From contig CAVXDY010000004.1 in the NCBI GenBank assembly GCA_963760715.1, forward strand, positions 248,001-312,000: a stretch of 64,000 bases of DNA, read 5' to 3'. This DNA is from CAVXDY01 sp963760715. Lineage in GTDB: Bacteria; Actinomycetota; Thermoleophilia; Miltoncostaeales; Miltoncostaeaceae. Below, piece after piece: positions 7,684 through 16,336 of the stretch (positions are counted from its first letter, which is position 1; each line of letters opens with the position of its first letter). A model generated the notes under the pieces. The model had not been told where the DNA came from and did not search any database. It worked only from the letters and a program-made list of their open reading frames with translations. The position numbers and the translations under genes were made by a program.

Positions 7684-8760
7684 GTGAAGATCCTCTCGGT
7701 GGTGGGGAACCGGCCCCAGTTCGTCAAGGCCGCGCCGCTCTCGCGCGCGCTGCGCCGCCGGGCCGACGAGGTGCTGGTGCACAGCGGCCAGCACTACGAC
7801 CCGGAGCTGGCCGACCTGTTCTTCGACGAGCTCGGCGTGCCGCGGCCCGATCACGCGCTCGAGGTGGGCCCCGGGAGCCCGCTGGCCCAGACCGCGGTGA
7901 TGCTCCAGCGCCTGGAGCCGCTGATGGTCGCCGAGGACCCGGACATGGTGCTGGTGTACGGGGACACGACGACGACCCTCGCCGGCGCGCTGGCGGCGGC
8001 GAAGCTGGGCGTGCCGCTGGGCCACGTGGAGGCCGGGCTGCGCTCGTTCGACCGGACCATGCCCGAGGAGCAGAACCGGGTCGTGGCCGACCACCTCTCC
8101 CAGCTCCTCTTGTGCCCCACCGAGGCGGCCGTGGACAACCTGGCGCGGGAGGGGATCACGGCGGGCGTGCACCGGGTGGGCGACGTGATGCTGGACGCCA
8201 GCCGGATGTTCGCGCCGGCCGCCGCCGGCCGTCCGGGCCCCGCGGCGCTCGGCCTGACGCCGGGCGGCTACCTGCTGGTGACGGTCCACCGGGCCGCCGC
8301 CACCGACACCCCGGAGGCGCTCGCCGCGCTCGTGGACCTTCTGGAGGCCGTGGACGAGGCGGCGGTGTTCCCCGTGCACCCGCGCACCCGCCACAAGCTG
8401 GAGGACGCGGGGATGTGGGAGCGCCTCGCCGCCCATCCCTCCCTGCGCCTGTCGCCGCCCGTCGGCTACCTCGACTTCACGGCGCTGCTGATGTCGGCGC
8501 GCGCCGTGGTGACCGACTCCGGCGGGGTGCAGAAGGAGGCCTACTTCCACGGCGTCCCCTGCGTGACCCTGCGCGACACGACGGAGTGGGTGGAGACCGT
8601 GGACGGCGGCTTCAACACCCTGGTGGGAATGGACGTGCGGCGGCTGCGGGCGGCACTGGCCGACCTCTCCATGCCCGCCGAGCGCCCGCCCTTCTACGGC
8701 GACGGGGACGCGGCGGACCGCATCGCCGAGGCCGTGGTGGGCGCGGCCGCCGGGCGCTGA
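7684..8760 (+). CDS. non-hydrolysing UDP-GlcNAc 2-epimerase family (WecB/WbpI-like)
   Basis: 358 residues of the GT-B-like epimerase family: VVGNRPQFVKAAPL at the N-terminus, VHSGQHYDPELADLFF, VYGDTTTTLAGALAA, GHVEAGLRSFDRTMPEEQNR, and TDSGGVQKEAYFHGVPCVTLRDTTEW near the C-terminus. It inverts C2 of a UDP-N-acetylhexosamine. With the WbpA-, WbpB- and WbpD-like genes at 9.7-12.7 kb, the substrate may be the diacetamido-uronic acid (WbpI role) rather than UDP-GlcNAc (WecB role). The GTG start lies 1 nt after the ccdA-like stop. Confidence 0.9.
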   Translation: MKILSVVGNRPQFVKAAPLSRALRRRADEVLVHSGQHYDPELADLFFDELGVPRPDHALEVGPGSPLAQTAVMLQRLEPLMVAEDPDMVLVYGDTTTTLAGALAAAKLGVPLGHVEAGLRSFDRTMPEEQNRVVADHLSQLLLCPTEAAVDNLAREGITAGVHRVGDVMLDASRMFAPAAAGRPGPAALGLTPGGYLLVTVHRAAATDTPEALAALVDLLEAVDEAAVFPVHPRTRHKLEDAGMWERLAAHPSLRLSPPVGYLDFTALLMSARAVVTDSGGVQKEAYFHGVPCVTLRDTTEWVETVDGGFNTLVGMDVRRLRAALADLSMPAERPPFYGDGDAADRIAEAVVGAAAGR

Positions 8761-8765
8761 GGCCG

Positions 8766-8781
8766 GTGTTCCCGAGTCGCT
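8766..8781 (+). repeat. extra partial copy of the MITE end
   Basis: GTGTTCCCGAGTCGCT lies directly before the MITE-like element and repeats its left end (GTGTCCCGAGTCGCT) with one added T. This suggests a second, truncated insertion or a slipped duplication of the end. Confidence 0.6.
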
Positions 8782-8944
8782 AGTGTCCCGAGTCGCTGGT
8801 TCGTATGCAGTTCCCGAGCGAATCTCCCGCGAGACGAGGACGCAGATCTCCCGCAATATCGGGAATATTGTGGGAGTCGAGGACGCTGTATCGCGATGAG
8901 ATGCAGCCGGGGACTGCCACGTAATTAGCGACTCGGGACACTAG
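8780..8944. mobile_element. 165-bp MITE-like element with 18-bp perfect terminal inverted repeats
   Basis: The left end CTAGTGTCCCGAGTCGCT (8780-8797) is the exact reverse complement of the right end (8927-8944). No ORF of note lies inside. The middle carries its own imperfect inverted repeat (CTCCCGCAATAT ... ATATTGTGGGAG, about 8857-8877), and the interior is more A+T rich than the surrounding genes. A TA dinucleotide flanks the inner 15 bp on both sides, which would fit a TA target duplication of the Tc1/mariner-IS630 kind (inference). The right end supplies the stop codon of the adjacent minus-strand gene. Confidence 0.75.
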
Positions 8945-9525
8945 ATCTCGAGGTCGAAGGGGCTGGGCTCCATGGTGCGCTCGCGGTCGCTGCCCGGCCG
9001 GGGGGCCTCGAAGATGGGCGCCGTGCCGAGGCGCGGGGTGAGGGCATCGGGGCGGATGAGCGCGAAGATGCGGGTCTCGCGATCGCGCTCGGCGGCGTCC
9101 CACTGGCCGGCCTCCATCCAGTCCGCCGCCCCCAGGCTGCCCAGGAACCCGGCCACCAGGCCGGCCATGATCCCTCCGCCGCCGGTGAAGCGGTCGAAGA
9201 TGAGCAGGGCGATGATCCCGGTGAGCACGATGCCCGCGAGCTTCAGGCGCCGCTCCCGCGAGTTGGCGATCGTCTCGTGGACGGAGGCGCGGGGGGGCGG
9301 ACCCGCGTCGCGCAGGCGCTCGCGGATGCGGCGGCCGCTCGCGAGCACGGCGACGAGCAGGGTGGGGAGCGCAACGGCGAGCGCTGCCAGCGCGGTGGCG
9401 GTCGGCCGCACCGGCTCGCCGAGAAGCCAGGTGCAGAGCCAGAACACGACGACCACGATGGCGGTGGCCACGGCCGCCTGGCCCCTCCAGCGCGTCTCGT
9501 CGGCGACGCGCACCAACCGGGGCAA
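8941..9525 (-). CDS. membrane protein of unknown function, 3' end modified by the MITE
   Basis: About 194 residues with four hydrophobic segments: AAVATAIVVVVFWLC, ALAVALPTLLVAVLA, LAGIVLTGIIALLIF and a Gly-rich GIMAGLVAGFLGSLG. A soluble tail ends in DLEI. I recognise no family. The TAG stop lies inside the right terminal repeat of the 165-bp element, so the original C-terminus may have been longer. The start is uncertain: TTG at 9525 and 9516 and GTG at 9513 are in frame, and the frame is open to 9660, where it would overlap the wbpA-like promoter region. Confidence 0.6.
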   Translation of the reverse strand: MPRLVRVADETRWRGQAAVATAIVVVVFWLCTWLLGEPVRPTATALAALAVALPTLLVAVLASGRRIRERLRDAGPPPRASVHETIANSRERRLKLAGIVLTGIIALLIFDRFTGGGGIMAGLVAGFLGSLGAADWMEAGQWDAAERDRETRIFALIRPDALTPRLGTAPIFEAPRPGSDRERTMEPSPFDLEI

Positions 9526-9676
9526 CCCCGCGAGGACGGACTCCGGTCTCAGGTCGTGTCCTTTCGGTTGCGTGTCCCGGTGGCTACGATAACCGGCGCT
9601 TGACGCGCGCGACCCATCTTCACCCGGCGACGACGCCACCCCTGCCCGCCTGACCTCCACCGCTCCCCGAGTCGGT

Positions 9677-10918
9677 GTGGTGGGCCTCGGCTACGTCGGC
9701 CTGCCGCTCGCCACCACCTTCGCCGAGGCGGGCGTGCCCGTGCTCGGCCTGGACGCCGTCCAGTCGAAGGTCGACCAGGTCAACGGCGGGATCTCGTACA
9801 TCGAGGACGTGCCCTCGGACCGCCTGGCGCCGCTGGTGAGCGCCGGCATGCTGAGCGCCACCGCCTCGTGGGACGCCATGCGGGCGGTCGACGCGATCAT
9901 CATCTGCCTGCCGACGCCGCTCACCGAGCACCGCGAGCCGGACCTGTCGGCCGTTCTCGGGGCCGCCGAGAGCCTGTCGTCGCGGCTGCGCACGGGCCAC
10001 CTGGTGGTGCTGGAGAGCACGACCTACCCGGGCACGACGCGCGAGGACCTGGCGCCGGTGCTCGAGCGCTCGGGCCTGCGCGCCGGCCGCGACTTCCACC
10101 TGGCGTTCTCGCCCGAGCGGGTCGACCCCGGGCGCCTCGACTGGACCACCCGCACCACCCCGAAGGTGGTCGGGGGGCTCACCCAAGAGTGCACCCGGCG
10201 CGCCATGGACCTCTACGCCACGGCCTGCGACACCCTGGTCCCGGTGGCGAGCCCCGAGGTCGCGGAGCTCACCAAGCTGCTCGAGAACATCTTCCGCAGC
10301 GTCAACATCGCCCTGGTCAACGAGCTGGCCATGCTCTGCGACCGGATGGGCATCGACGTGTGGGAGGTCATCGACGCGGCCGCCACCAAGCCCTTCGGGT
10401 TCATGCCGTTCCGGCCGGGCCCCGGCCTCGGGGGCCACTGCATCCCGATCGACCCCTTCTACCTCACGTGGAAGGCGCGGGAGTTCGACCTCCACACGGA
10501 GTTCATCGAGCTGGCGGGCAAGGTCAACTCGCAGATGCCGAGCTTCTGCGTGACGAAGGTCGCGCGCGCCCTCAACAGCCGCCGCAAGGCGCTGAACGGC
10601 GCCCGGGTCCTGGTGCTGGGGGTGGCCTACAAGGCGAACGTGAACGACACGCGCGAGAGCCCCTCGCTGCGCATCATCCAGCTCCTGCGGGCCGACGGCG
10701 CCGACGTCGACTACCACGACCCGCACGTGGAGCGGCTGCCCCGCGAGGGGATGAGCAGCGTGCCCCTGGACGCGGCGTCGCTCGCCGCACACGACGTGGT
10801 GGTGGTGGTGACGGCGCACGACGGGATCGACTGGGAGATGGTCGCCGCGGAGTCGCCCCTGGTGGTGGACCTGCGGAACGTGGTCCCGGACGCCGACGGC
10901 AAGGTCTGGACGCTCTGA
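9677..10918 (+). CDS. UDP-N-acetylglucosamine 6-dehydrogenase family (WbpA-like)
   Basis: 413 residues of the UDP-sugar dehydrogenase family. The Rossmann GLGYVGLPLATTFAEAG is at the N-terminus, followed by CLPTPLTEHREPDLS, ESTTYPGTT and AFSPERVDPG. The catalytic cysteine motif is GGHCIPIDPFYL, and the C-terminal domain has LGVAYKANVNDTRESPS. It oxidises C6 of the UDP-HexNAc to the uronic acid with two NAD+. GTG at 9674 or 9677 is the likely start. An in-frame CTG further upstream would add about 10 residues. A TACGAT box lies at 9585-9590. Confidence 0.9.
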   Translation: MVGLGYVGLPLATTFAEAGVPVLGLDAVQSKVDQVNGGISYIEDVPSDRLAPLVSAGMLSATASWDAMRAVDAIIICLPTPLTEHREPDLSAVLGAAESLSSRLRTGHLVVLESTTYPGTTREDLAPVLERSGLRAGRDFHLAFSPERVDPGRLDWTTRTTPKVVGGLTQECTRRAMDLYATACDTLVPVASPEVAELTKLLENIFRSVNIALVNELAMLCDRMGIDVWEVIDAAATKPFGFMPFRPGPGLGGHCIPIDPFYLTWKAREFDLHTEFIELAGKVNSQMPSFCVTKVARALNSRRKALNGARVLVLGVAYKANVNDTRESPSLRIIQLLRADGADVDYHDPHVERLPREGMSSVPLDAASLAAHDVVVVVTAHDGIDWEMVAAESPLVVDLRNVVPDADGKVWTL

Positions 10919-10950
10919 CCGCGGCGGGCGACGACCGGTCACCCGTCGCG

Positions 10951-11958
10951 GTGGGCGTGGTGGGCATGAACTACTGGGGGCCGAACCTGGCCCGCAACTT
11001 CGCCCGCCTCCCGGGATGCCGGCTCGCGTGGGTCTGCGACCGCGACGACGAGGTGCTCGCCCGCCACCGCGACGCCTATCCGGCCAGCCGGTTCACCGCC
11101 GACTACGGCGAGCTGCTGGCCGATCCCGACCTCGACGCGATCGTGATCGCCACCCCCGTGCCCACCCACGCACCGCTCGCCCGGCTGGCCCTCGAGGCCG
11201 GCAAGGACGTCTTCGTGGAGAAGCCGCTCGCGGTGACCGCGCGCGACGCCAACGAGCTGGTCGCCCAGGCCGACGCGCGCGATCGCGTGCTGATGGTGGA
11301 CCACCTGCTGGTCTACCACCCCGGCGTTCAGGCGCTGAAGGACCTGATCGACGACGGCACCCTGGGCCGGATCTTCTACCTCTACGGCAACCGGCAGAAC
11401 CTGGGCATCGTGCGCCCCGACGAGAACGCCCTCTGGAGCCTGGGCCCCCACGACATCTCCGTGATGCTGTGGCTGGTGGGCGAGCGCCCCTCCGAGGTCG
11501 CGGCCAGCGGCGAGAGCTACCTCCAGCCGGGCGTCGAGGACGTGGTCTTCGGGCGCATCCGCTTCCCGTCGGGGATCATCGGCCACCTGCACCTGAGCTG
11601 GCTCGACCCCCACAAGATGAGGAAGATGACCGTGATCGGCTCCGAGAAGATGGTGGTGTTCGACGACATGGAGACCGAGCGCAAGGTCACCATCTACGAC
11701 AAGGGGCCGATCCCCCGCACCGAGACCTACGGCGAGTACATCAAGGTGCGCTCGGGGGACATCCACATCCCCAAGGTGCCCGTCACCGAGCCGCTGCGGC
11801 TGGTGTGCGAGCGCTTCGTGCAGGCGGTGCGCGACCGGCGGCCGACGCCCTCCGACGGGGTGGCCGGTGCCGCCGTGGTGGAGGTGCTGGAGGCGATGAC
11901 CGAATCGCTCGCGTCCTCGGGCCGCCCGGTGCGGCTGGGCGCCGGGGTGGGGGCGTGA
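10951..11958 (+). CDS. Gfo/Idh/MocA oxidoreductase, WbpB-like
   Basis: 335 residues: an N-terminal Rossmann fold (VGVVGMNYWGPNLARNFARL), the family motif EKPLAVTARDANELV with its conserved Lys, and LMVDHLLVYHPGVQALKD. In the Pseudomonas O-antigen pathway WbpB oxidises C3 of UDP-GlcNAcA before transamination. The GTG at 10951 begins inside the first beta strand. A CTG at 10915 overlaps the preceding stop as CTGA and would add 12 residues, so the true start may be there. Next to wbpA- and wbpD-like genes, but no aminotransferase of the WbpE type is adjacent. Confidence 0.85.
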   Translation: MGVVGMNYWGPNLARNFARLPGCRLAWVCDRDDEVLARHRDAYPASRFTADYGELLADPDLDAIVIATPVPTHAPLARLALEAGKDVFVEKPLAVTARDANELVAQADARDRVLMVDHLLVYHPGVQALKDLIDDGTLGRIFYLYGNRQNLGIVRPDENALWSLGPHDISVMLWLVGERPSEVAASGESYLQPGVEDVVFGRIRFPSGIIGHLHLSWLDPHKMRKMTVIGSEKMVVFDDMETERKVTIYDKGPIPRTETYGEYIKVRSGDIHIPKVPVTEPLRLVCERFVQAVRDRRPTPSDGVAGAAVVEVLEAMTESLASSGRPVRLGAGVGA

Positions 11959-12653
11959 GCCGCGAGAACCTCGTCCTGGGCGAGGGCGTCGTGATGGGCG
12001 AGGACGTCGAGATCGGCGCCAACGTGGTCATCCACGAGGGCACCGTCATCGGCGACGGCTGCGTGATCCAGGACAACGTGGTGCTCGGCAAGCAGCCGCG
12101 GCTGTCCGCCCGCTCCACCAGCAAGCGCGAGCCCCTGCCGCCGCTGCGGCTGGGCGCGGGCGCGGCGGTGTGCAGCGGGGCCCTGGTCTACGCGGGGACC
12201 GTGATCGGGCCGGGCGCGATCATCGGCGACCTGGCGTCGGTGCGCGAGCGCTGCGTGCTCGGCGAGGGCGTCGTGGTGGGGCGGGGCGTGTGCGTGGAGA
12301 ACGACGTCCCGATCGGCGCGTTCACGAAGATCCAGTCGAACTCGTACATCACGGCCTACTCGGAGCTCGAGGACCACGTCTTCATCGCGCCCTGCGTGAC
12401 GACGACGAACGACAACCTGATGGGCCGCACCGAGGCCCGCCACGCCCATATCAGGGGCGCGATCATCCGCCGCGGCGCGCGCGTGGGCGGCGGCGTGGTG
12501 ATCCTGCCGGGCGTCGAGATCGGCGAGGAGGCCTTCATCGCCGCGGGAGCGCTCGTGACCAAGGACGTCCCGGCGAGGAAGCTCGTCGCCGGCTTCCCCG
12601 CGCACGTGTGGCGCGACGTGCCCCCCGAGGAGCTGGTGGACGCCCAGGGCTGA
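11955..12653 (+). CDS. hexapeptide-repeat acetyltransferase, WbpD-like
   Basis: 232 residues of left-handed beta-helix repeats ([LIV]-G-x4 hexads such as LGEGVVMGEDVEIGANVVI and RRGARVGGGVVILPGVEIGEEAFIAAGALVTKDVPA). It contains a Thr/Asn-rich active-site loop TTTNDNLMGR. By context it acetylates the 3-amino group of a UDP-diamino-uronic acid. The GTG at 11955 overlaps the previous stop (GTGA). The next gene is convergent after 19 nt. Confidence 0.88.
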   Translation: MSRENLVLGEGVVMGEDVEIGANVVIHEGTVIGDGCVIQDNVVLGKQPRLSARSTSKREPLPPLRLGAGAAVCSGALVYAGTVIGPGAIIGDLASVRERCVLGEGVVVGRGVCVENDVPIGAFTKIQSNSYITAYSELEDHVFIAPCVTTTNDNLMGRTEARHAHIRGAIIRRGARVGGGVVILPGVEIGEEAFIAAGALVTKDVPARKLVAGFPAHVWRDVPPEELVDAQG

Positions 12654-12672
12654 CGCCCCCGGGCGGCCGCGA

Positions 12673-14454
12673 TCAGCGGACGACCACCCGGGCCGCGGCG
12701 CGGCCGCCGTAGATGACGTAGGGCACCGGGAGCGTGACGCCGTCGGTGGGGGTGTCGGCGCTGTCGTCGGGCCCCAGCAGGCGCACGGCGTCGTGACGGT
12801 CGTCGGTGGCCCGGCGCACGCCGGCCACGAGGCGGTCGATGCGGCTGCCCTTGGCGAGCGCGGCCAGGCGGTTCACGCGGCCGACCTCCGCCTGCCGGGC
12901 CGGGGTGCTGTTCCCGAGGTTCTGGGTGAGGTCGGCCGGGAACGGGTCGAAGCCGTCGGCCGCCTTGGGCACCACCCGCAGGACGGCCTCCCCCGATCCC
13001 AGGCCCGCGGGGATGCGGATGGGCACCCGGACCGTCCGGGCCGTGTCCCGCCACGGCTGGACGCGCAGGCTCAGGACGGCCTTCCCGCCCGCGTTCACCC
13101 GGCGCGGCCGCACGCTCGCCGCGACGATGCGCGCCGCACGCACCGCGGGCTGGATGCGCTCGTCCACCCGGATCGCCGAGATGGGGACCTCGCGGATGCT
13201 GTTCTGGCCGAGGATCGCGACGAGCCGCGCCGCCTGGCCGCTGGCCAGGGACACCGGGTCGCCCGCCGAGGCGTAGACGTTGCGATAGGTGAGCGGCTTG
13301 GGCAGCGCCGGGCTCGAGATGGACACGTGCACGGTGACGGTGCCGGGCCGGATGCCGTCGCGCACCCGCACGGCCGGCTCGTCCTGGAGCAGGCCGGCCA
13401 TGATCGGCAGGGTGCGGTCGTCGGGGGCGATCGTGGAGCGCACGGTGGCCTCGGTGCCGCGGGCCGTGTCGCGCGCGGTGCCCACGGCGTCGATGCCCTG
13501 GACGGGGCCCACGACGCCGGTGACCCCGTCGAAGCGGTCGTTCACGATCATCCCCTGGAGGGACCCGGGCTCGGCGTAGACGTAGCTGGTGCTGGTGATC
13601 GGGGCCGGGATGACCTCGTAGACGTAGCTGTCGCCCAGCAGGAACGAGCTCCGGCCGCCGCCGAGGAAGGGGTGGCCGAAGCCCAGGATCCTCGTCCCGT
13701 CGACGTAGGTGACCGTCCCGATGGCACCGAGGGCGATGTCGCCCCCGGCGAGGAGCACCGAGAAGGACGAGCCGGGCTGCAGGGTCACGGGGGGCCGGGG
13801 GGTGCGGGGGCCGATCGAGGCGAGCTGGATGCCCGACTTCTGCAGCTCTCGCTGGAGCGGGGCGACCAGGCGGGGGGAGGCTCCCGTGAGGGTCCAGCGG
13901 GCGAGCGGATACGTGCCGATCAGGTCCGGCCGGCGCCGCTGGAGGCGCACGGCGGCGGCCCGGTCGCGCACGCGCACCATGCGCCGCACGGCCCCGGTGG
14001 AGGACGACGGCGCGCGGGACAGCTCCCGCTGGCCCGACGAGGAGTCGATCATCTGCTCGATGGGCGTGAGCCCGATGAGCACGTTGGCCTCGTCGCCGGT
14101 TCCGAAGGCCACGGCGCCGATCACGCGCTCCACGCCGTCGGCGCCGGTCACGTAGACCGGGCTCCCGCTCATGCCCTGCGCGACGCCCCCGGTGGAGGCG
14201 ATGAGCGGGCCCTCGGCGCGGGCCAGGATCTGGGTGCCGCCCGGGCCGTCGGTGGAGCGCTGGATGTCGATGATCGTGACCGGGAAGCGCACGATGTCGG
14301 TGCCGCGGACCACGGTGCGGGCCTCGCCGACCATCCCCGGGTGGACCTCCGACAGCGGGAGGATCGGGTCGGCGGCGGCCGCGTGCCCGGCGGCGGCTCC
14401 GAACGCGGCCAGGGCGACGAGCGCCGGCGCCGCCGCGCCCCGGCGGAGCCTCAT
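12673..14454 (-). CDS. secreted S55-family (SpoIVB-like) peptidase
   Basis: 593 residues. A signal peptide lies at 1-26 (MRLRRG, then an Ala-rich core ending AHAAAA), followed by LSEVHPGMVGEARTV and FPVTIIDI. The S55 nucleophile motif GMSGSPVYV is near residue 95. Later come FGHPFLGGGRSSFLLGDSYVYEV and a basic C-terminal region of about 150 residues. SpoIVB cleaves SpoIVFA during Bacillus sporulation. Here there is no PDZ domain obvious to me, and the role is unknown. The ATG at 14454 overlaps the SpoIID-like stop (ATGA), so the two are one operon. Longer in-frame extensions lie within spoIID and were rejected. Confidence 0.82.
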   Translation of the reverse strand: MRLRRGAAAPALVALAAFGAAAGHAAAADPILPLSEVHPGMVGEARTVVRGTDIVRFPVTIIDIQRSTDGPGGTQILARAEGPLIASTGGVAQGMSGSPVYVTGADGVERVIGAVAFGTGDEANVLIGLTPIEQMIDSSSGQRELSRAPSSSTGAVRRMVRVRDRAAAVRLQRRRPDLIGTYPLARWTLTGASPRLVAPLQRELQKSGIQLASIGPRTPRPPVTLQPGSSFSVLLAGGDIALGAIGTVTYVDGTRILGFGHPFLGGGRSSFLLGDSYVYEVIPAPITSTSYVYAEPGSLQGMIVNDRFDGVTGVVGPVQGIDAVGTARDTARGTEATVRSTIAPDDRTLPIMAGLLQDEPAVRVRDGIRPGTVTVHVSISSPALPKPLTYRNVYASAGDPVSLASGQAARLVAILGQNSIREVPISAIRVDERIQPAVRAARIVAASVRPRRVNAGGKAVLSLRVQPWRDTARTVRVPIRIPAGLGSGEAVLRVVPKAADGFDPFPADLTQNLGNSTPARQAEVGRVNRLAALAKGSRIDRLVAGVRRATDDRHDAVRLLGPDDSADTPTDGVTLPVPYVIYGGRAAARVVVR

Positions 14455-15707
14455 CCGCCCACCAGGCGGGCGGCCTGGACCGCCGGCAGCTGACGCTTCG
14501 TGACCGTGAACCAGGTGTCGCGCAGGCCCAGGTCCGAGCGCATGGTGAGGCCCGTGACCACGGTCTGGCTGCCCGACTCGGTGGTGATCCGCGCGTCGAT
14601 GACGCGCGGCGACACCCCGCGGTGCAGAACGGTGATGTCCGTCACCGGGCCGTCCAGGCCGAGGCGCCGGCCGAGGCCCGCCGGGGTGAAGCTGGGCGGG
14701 TCGGGCCACACGTGGTACGGGGAGATCGCATCGAAGGGATCCGCCACGCTCACCAGGTAGGGGCGCGGCGTCCCGCCGCGGAAGACGTTCTGGATGTCCT
14801 CGGTGCGCCCGCCCGAGGTCGAGAAGAAGTAGGTCGTGATGACGTCGCCATGGTACGTCACGACCGTTCCGCGGGTGGCATCGACGGCCCGGGTCGTGCG
14901 GGGGTCCTCCGCGGAGACGCCGCCGTAGACCTGGCTGCGGTCGTCGTCGAAGACGTCGTAGTCGGCCGTGGGGGACATGGTGGAGAGCGCGTAGCTGCGT
15001 GTGGCCACGGCCTGGGCGACAAGGGCCGCGAAGGCGTCGTCGCCCCAGTCGGCCGGCATCTCGCTCGGCACGACCCCCCGGACATAGGTGTCCAGGCCCA
15101 CCACGTTCACCAGGTCGAAGCCCGCGCCCGTGGGCACCGCCCGCAGGCCGCCGTGGTAGCGCCGCGCCGCCTCGGGCTGCGTGGGGCCCCACGCGACCCA
15201 CCCGGCGGCCGTCCGCGCCTGGACGCGCATCAGACCCGTGAAGACCGCCACCCTCCGCCCGTTGCGCATCAGCGCGAGCCGGCCCGTGGGCAGCGTGGTG
15301 ATGCGGTAGGTGGCGCCGGCGCGCAGGGGGGTGACGCCCCGGCCGTTGGCGCGGGCGCCGACGGCCCGCCAGGCGACGGGGCTCCAGACGAAGGCGCTGC
15401 GACGGGCCGCGGACAGCAGCACCCGCACCGGGCGCTGGTGGACCACCGAGAGGGAGGTGCCGGGGTAGTAGGCGCGCAGGATCCGGGCCCCGCTCCAACC
15501 CGCCAGCGCCCGGCCGCGCGCGCCGTACTGGGACATCCCCACGCCGTGCCCCCAGCCCCGCCCGGTGATCGTGAAGACCGTCGCCTGATCCGCCTGGCCG
15601 GCGGTGGGGGAGGCGGGCGGGGCCTCGCCGGCTCCGGCGGAGGGGATCGAAAGGGCGAGCGCCGCGAGCGCGGCGCCGAGGCCCAGCGTGGTGAGGGGTC
15701 GGATCAT
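14451..15707 (-). CDS. SpoIID/LytB-domain protein
   Basis: 418 residues with a signal peptide (residues 1-27, MIRPLTTLGLGAALAAL). The SpoIID catalytic region follows: GRGWGHGVGMSQYGARGRA (about 50-68), LDTYVRGVVPSEMPADWG (about 190), AQAVATRSYAL and YFSTSGGRTEDIQNVF. SpoIID is a lytic transglycosylase acting on peptidoglycan stripped of stem peptides. In actinobacteria and cyanobacteria the domain occurs without sporulation. A TACCGT box lies 16 nt before the ATG. Translationally coupled to the S55 peptidase. Confidence 0.88.
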   Translation of the reverse strand: MIRPLTTLGLGAALAALALSIPSAGAGEAPPASPTAGQADQATVFTITGRGWGHGVGMSQYGARGRALAGWSGARILRAYYPGTSLSVVHQRPVRVLLSAARRSAFVWSPVAWRAVGARANGRGVTPLRAGATYRITTLPTGRLALMRNGRRVAVFTGLMRVQARTAAGWVAWGPTQPEAARRYHGGLRAVPTGAGFDLVNVVGLDTYVRGVVPSEMPADWGDDAFAALVAQAVATRSYALSTMSPTADYDVFDDDRSQVYGGVSAEDPRTTRAVDATRGTVVTYHGDVITTYFFSTSGGRTEDIQNVFRGGTPRPYLVSVADPFDAISPYHVWPDPPSFTPAGLGRRLGLDGPVTDITVLHRGVSPRVIDARITTESGSQTVVTGLTMRSDLGLRDTWFTVTKRQLPAVQAARLVGG

Positions 15708-15766
15708 CGGAGGGCGGCCCCGCACGGTAGCGGAGCGCGGCCGAACGGCCACGATCCTGGGTGGCC

Positions 15767-16336
15767 TCAGCCGGCCGTCTGCACCAGATACCCGGCCGCG
15801 ATGCGGATCCCTTCCGCGATCGCCGCCCCGGTCGAGGCCCCCAGGCGCCGCAGATCGGCGAGGGCGGCCGCGGGATCCCCCCCGCCGAGCAGCCGGTGCA
15901 CCGGCTCGGGCGCGGCGCCGCGGGCCGCCAGCGCGAGCAGGGTCGCCGAGAGGGCGCCGGTACGGTCGCGGGCGTCCGCGGGACAGAGCGCCCGCACCTC
16001 GGCGAGGCCGCCGGCGAGGGGGGGCACGACCGGGTCCCAGGCCGGCGGGTCGCGAAGGTCCCATGCCACCGCGAACGGCGGCGCCGGCGCGCGGGCCACG
16101 ATGGCGTTGGGCATGCGCGGGACGCCGGGCGCGGCGACGGTGATCACCGCGCCGTCCAGGTCGAGGTGCACGACCCCCCGTCCCTCGCCGCGCACCCGCA
16201 GGGCGCGCGGGCCGTCCAGCAACTCGAGCACGGCGGTCGACACCGCCTCGGCCCGCACGACGGGCGCCGGCCGGCGGTCCTCACCGGCCCCGGCATCGTG
16301 CGGCTCGGCGAGGACCCGGGTGTCTAGGTCCTCCAC
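15767..16336 (-). CDS. short DUF2877/AllH-like protein
   Basis: 189 residues. The C-terminal third (LSATLLALAARG, then ADLRRLGASTGAAIAEGIRIAAG) resembles the end of DUF2877 proteins, whose characterised member AllH is a subunit of oxamate carbamoyltransferase. The middle LTPSGDD-type motif of that family is not visible, and the protein is shorter than the usual 260-290 residues, so it may be a truncated or divergent relative. The GTG at 16336 overlaps the preceding gene by 13 nt. FdrA/AllF-, AllG- and carbamate kinase-like genes nearby are the main support for the call. Confidence 0.4.
   Translation of the reverse strand: MEDLDTRVLAEPHDAGAGEDRRPAPVVRAEAVSTAVLELLDGPRALRVRGEGRGVVHLDLDGAVITVAAPGVPRMPNAIVARAPAPPFAVAWDLRDPPAWDPVVPPLAGGLAEVRALCPADARDRTGALSATLLALAARGAAPEPVHRLLGGGDPAAALADLRRLGASTGAAIAEGIRIAAGYLVQTAG

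Noticed and set aside
12673..15498. A single 941-codon protein covering the S55 and SpoIID genes
   Set aside because: The upstream part is an out-of-frame reading of spoIID. The S55 protein has its own ATG and signal peptide at 14454, and the true SpoIID frame carries the family motifs.
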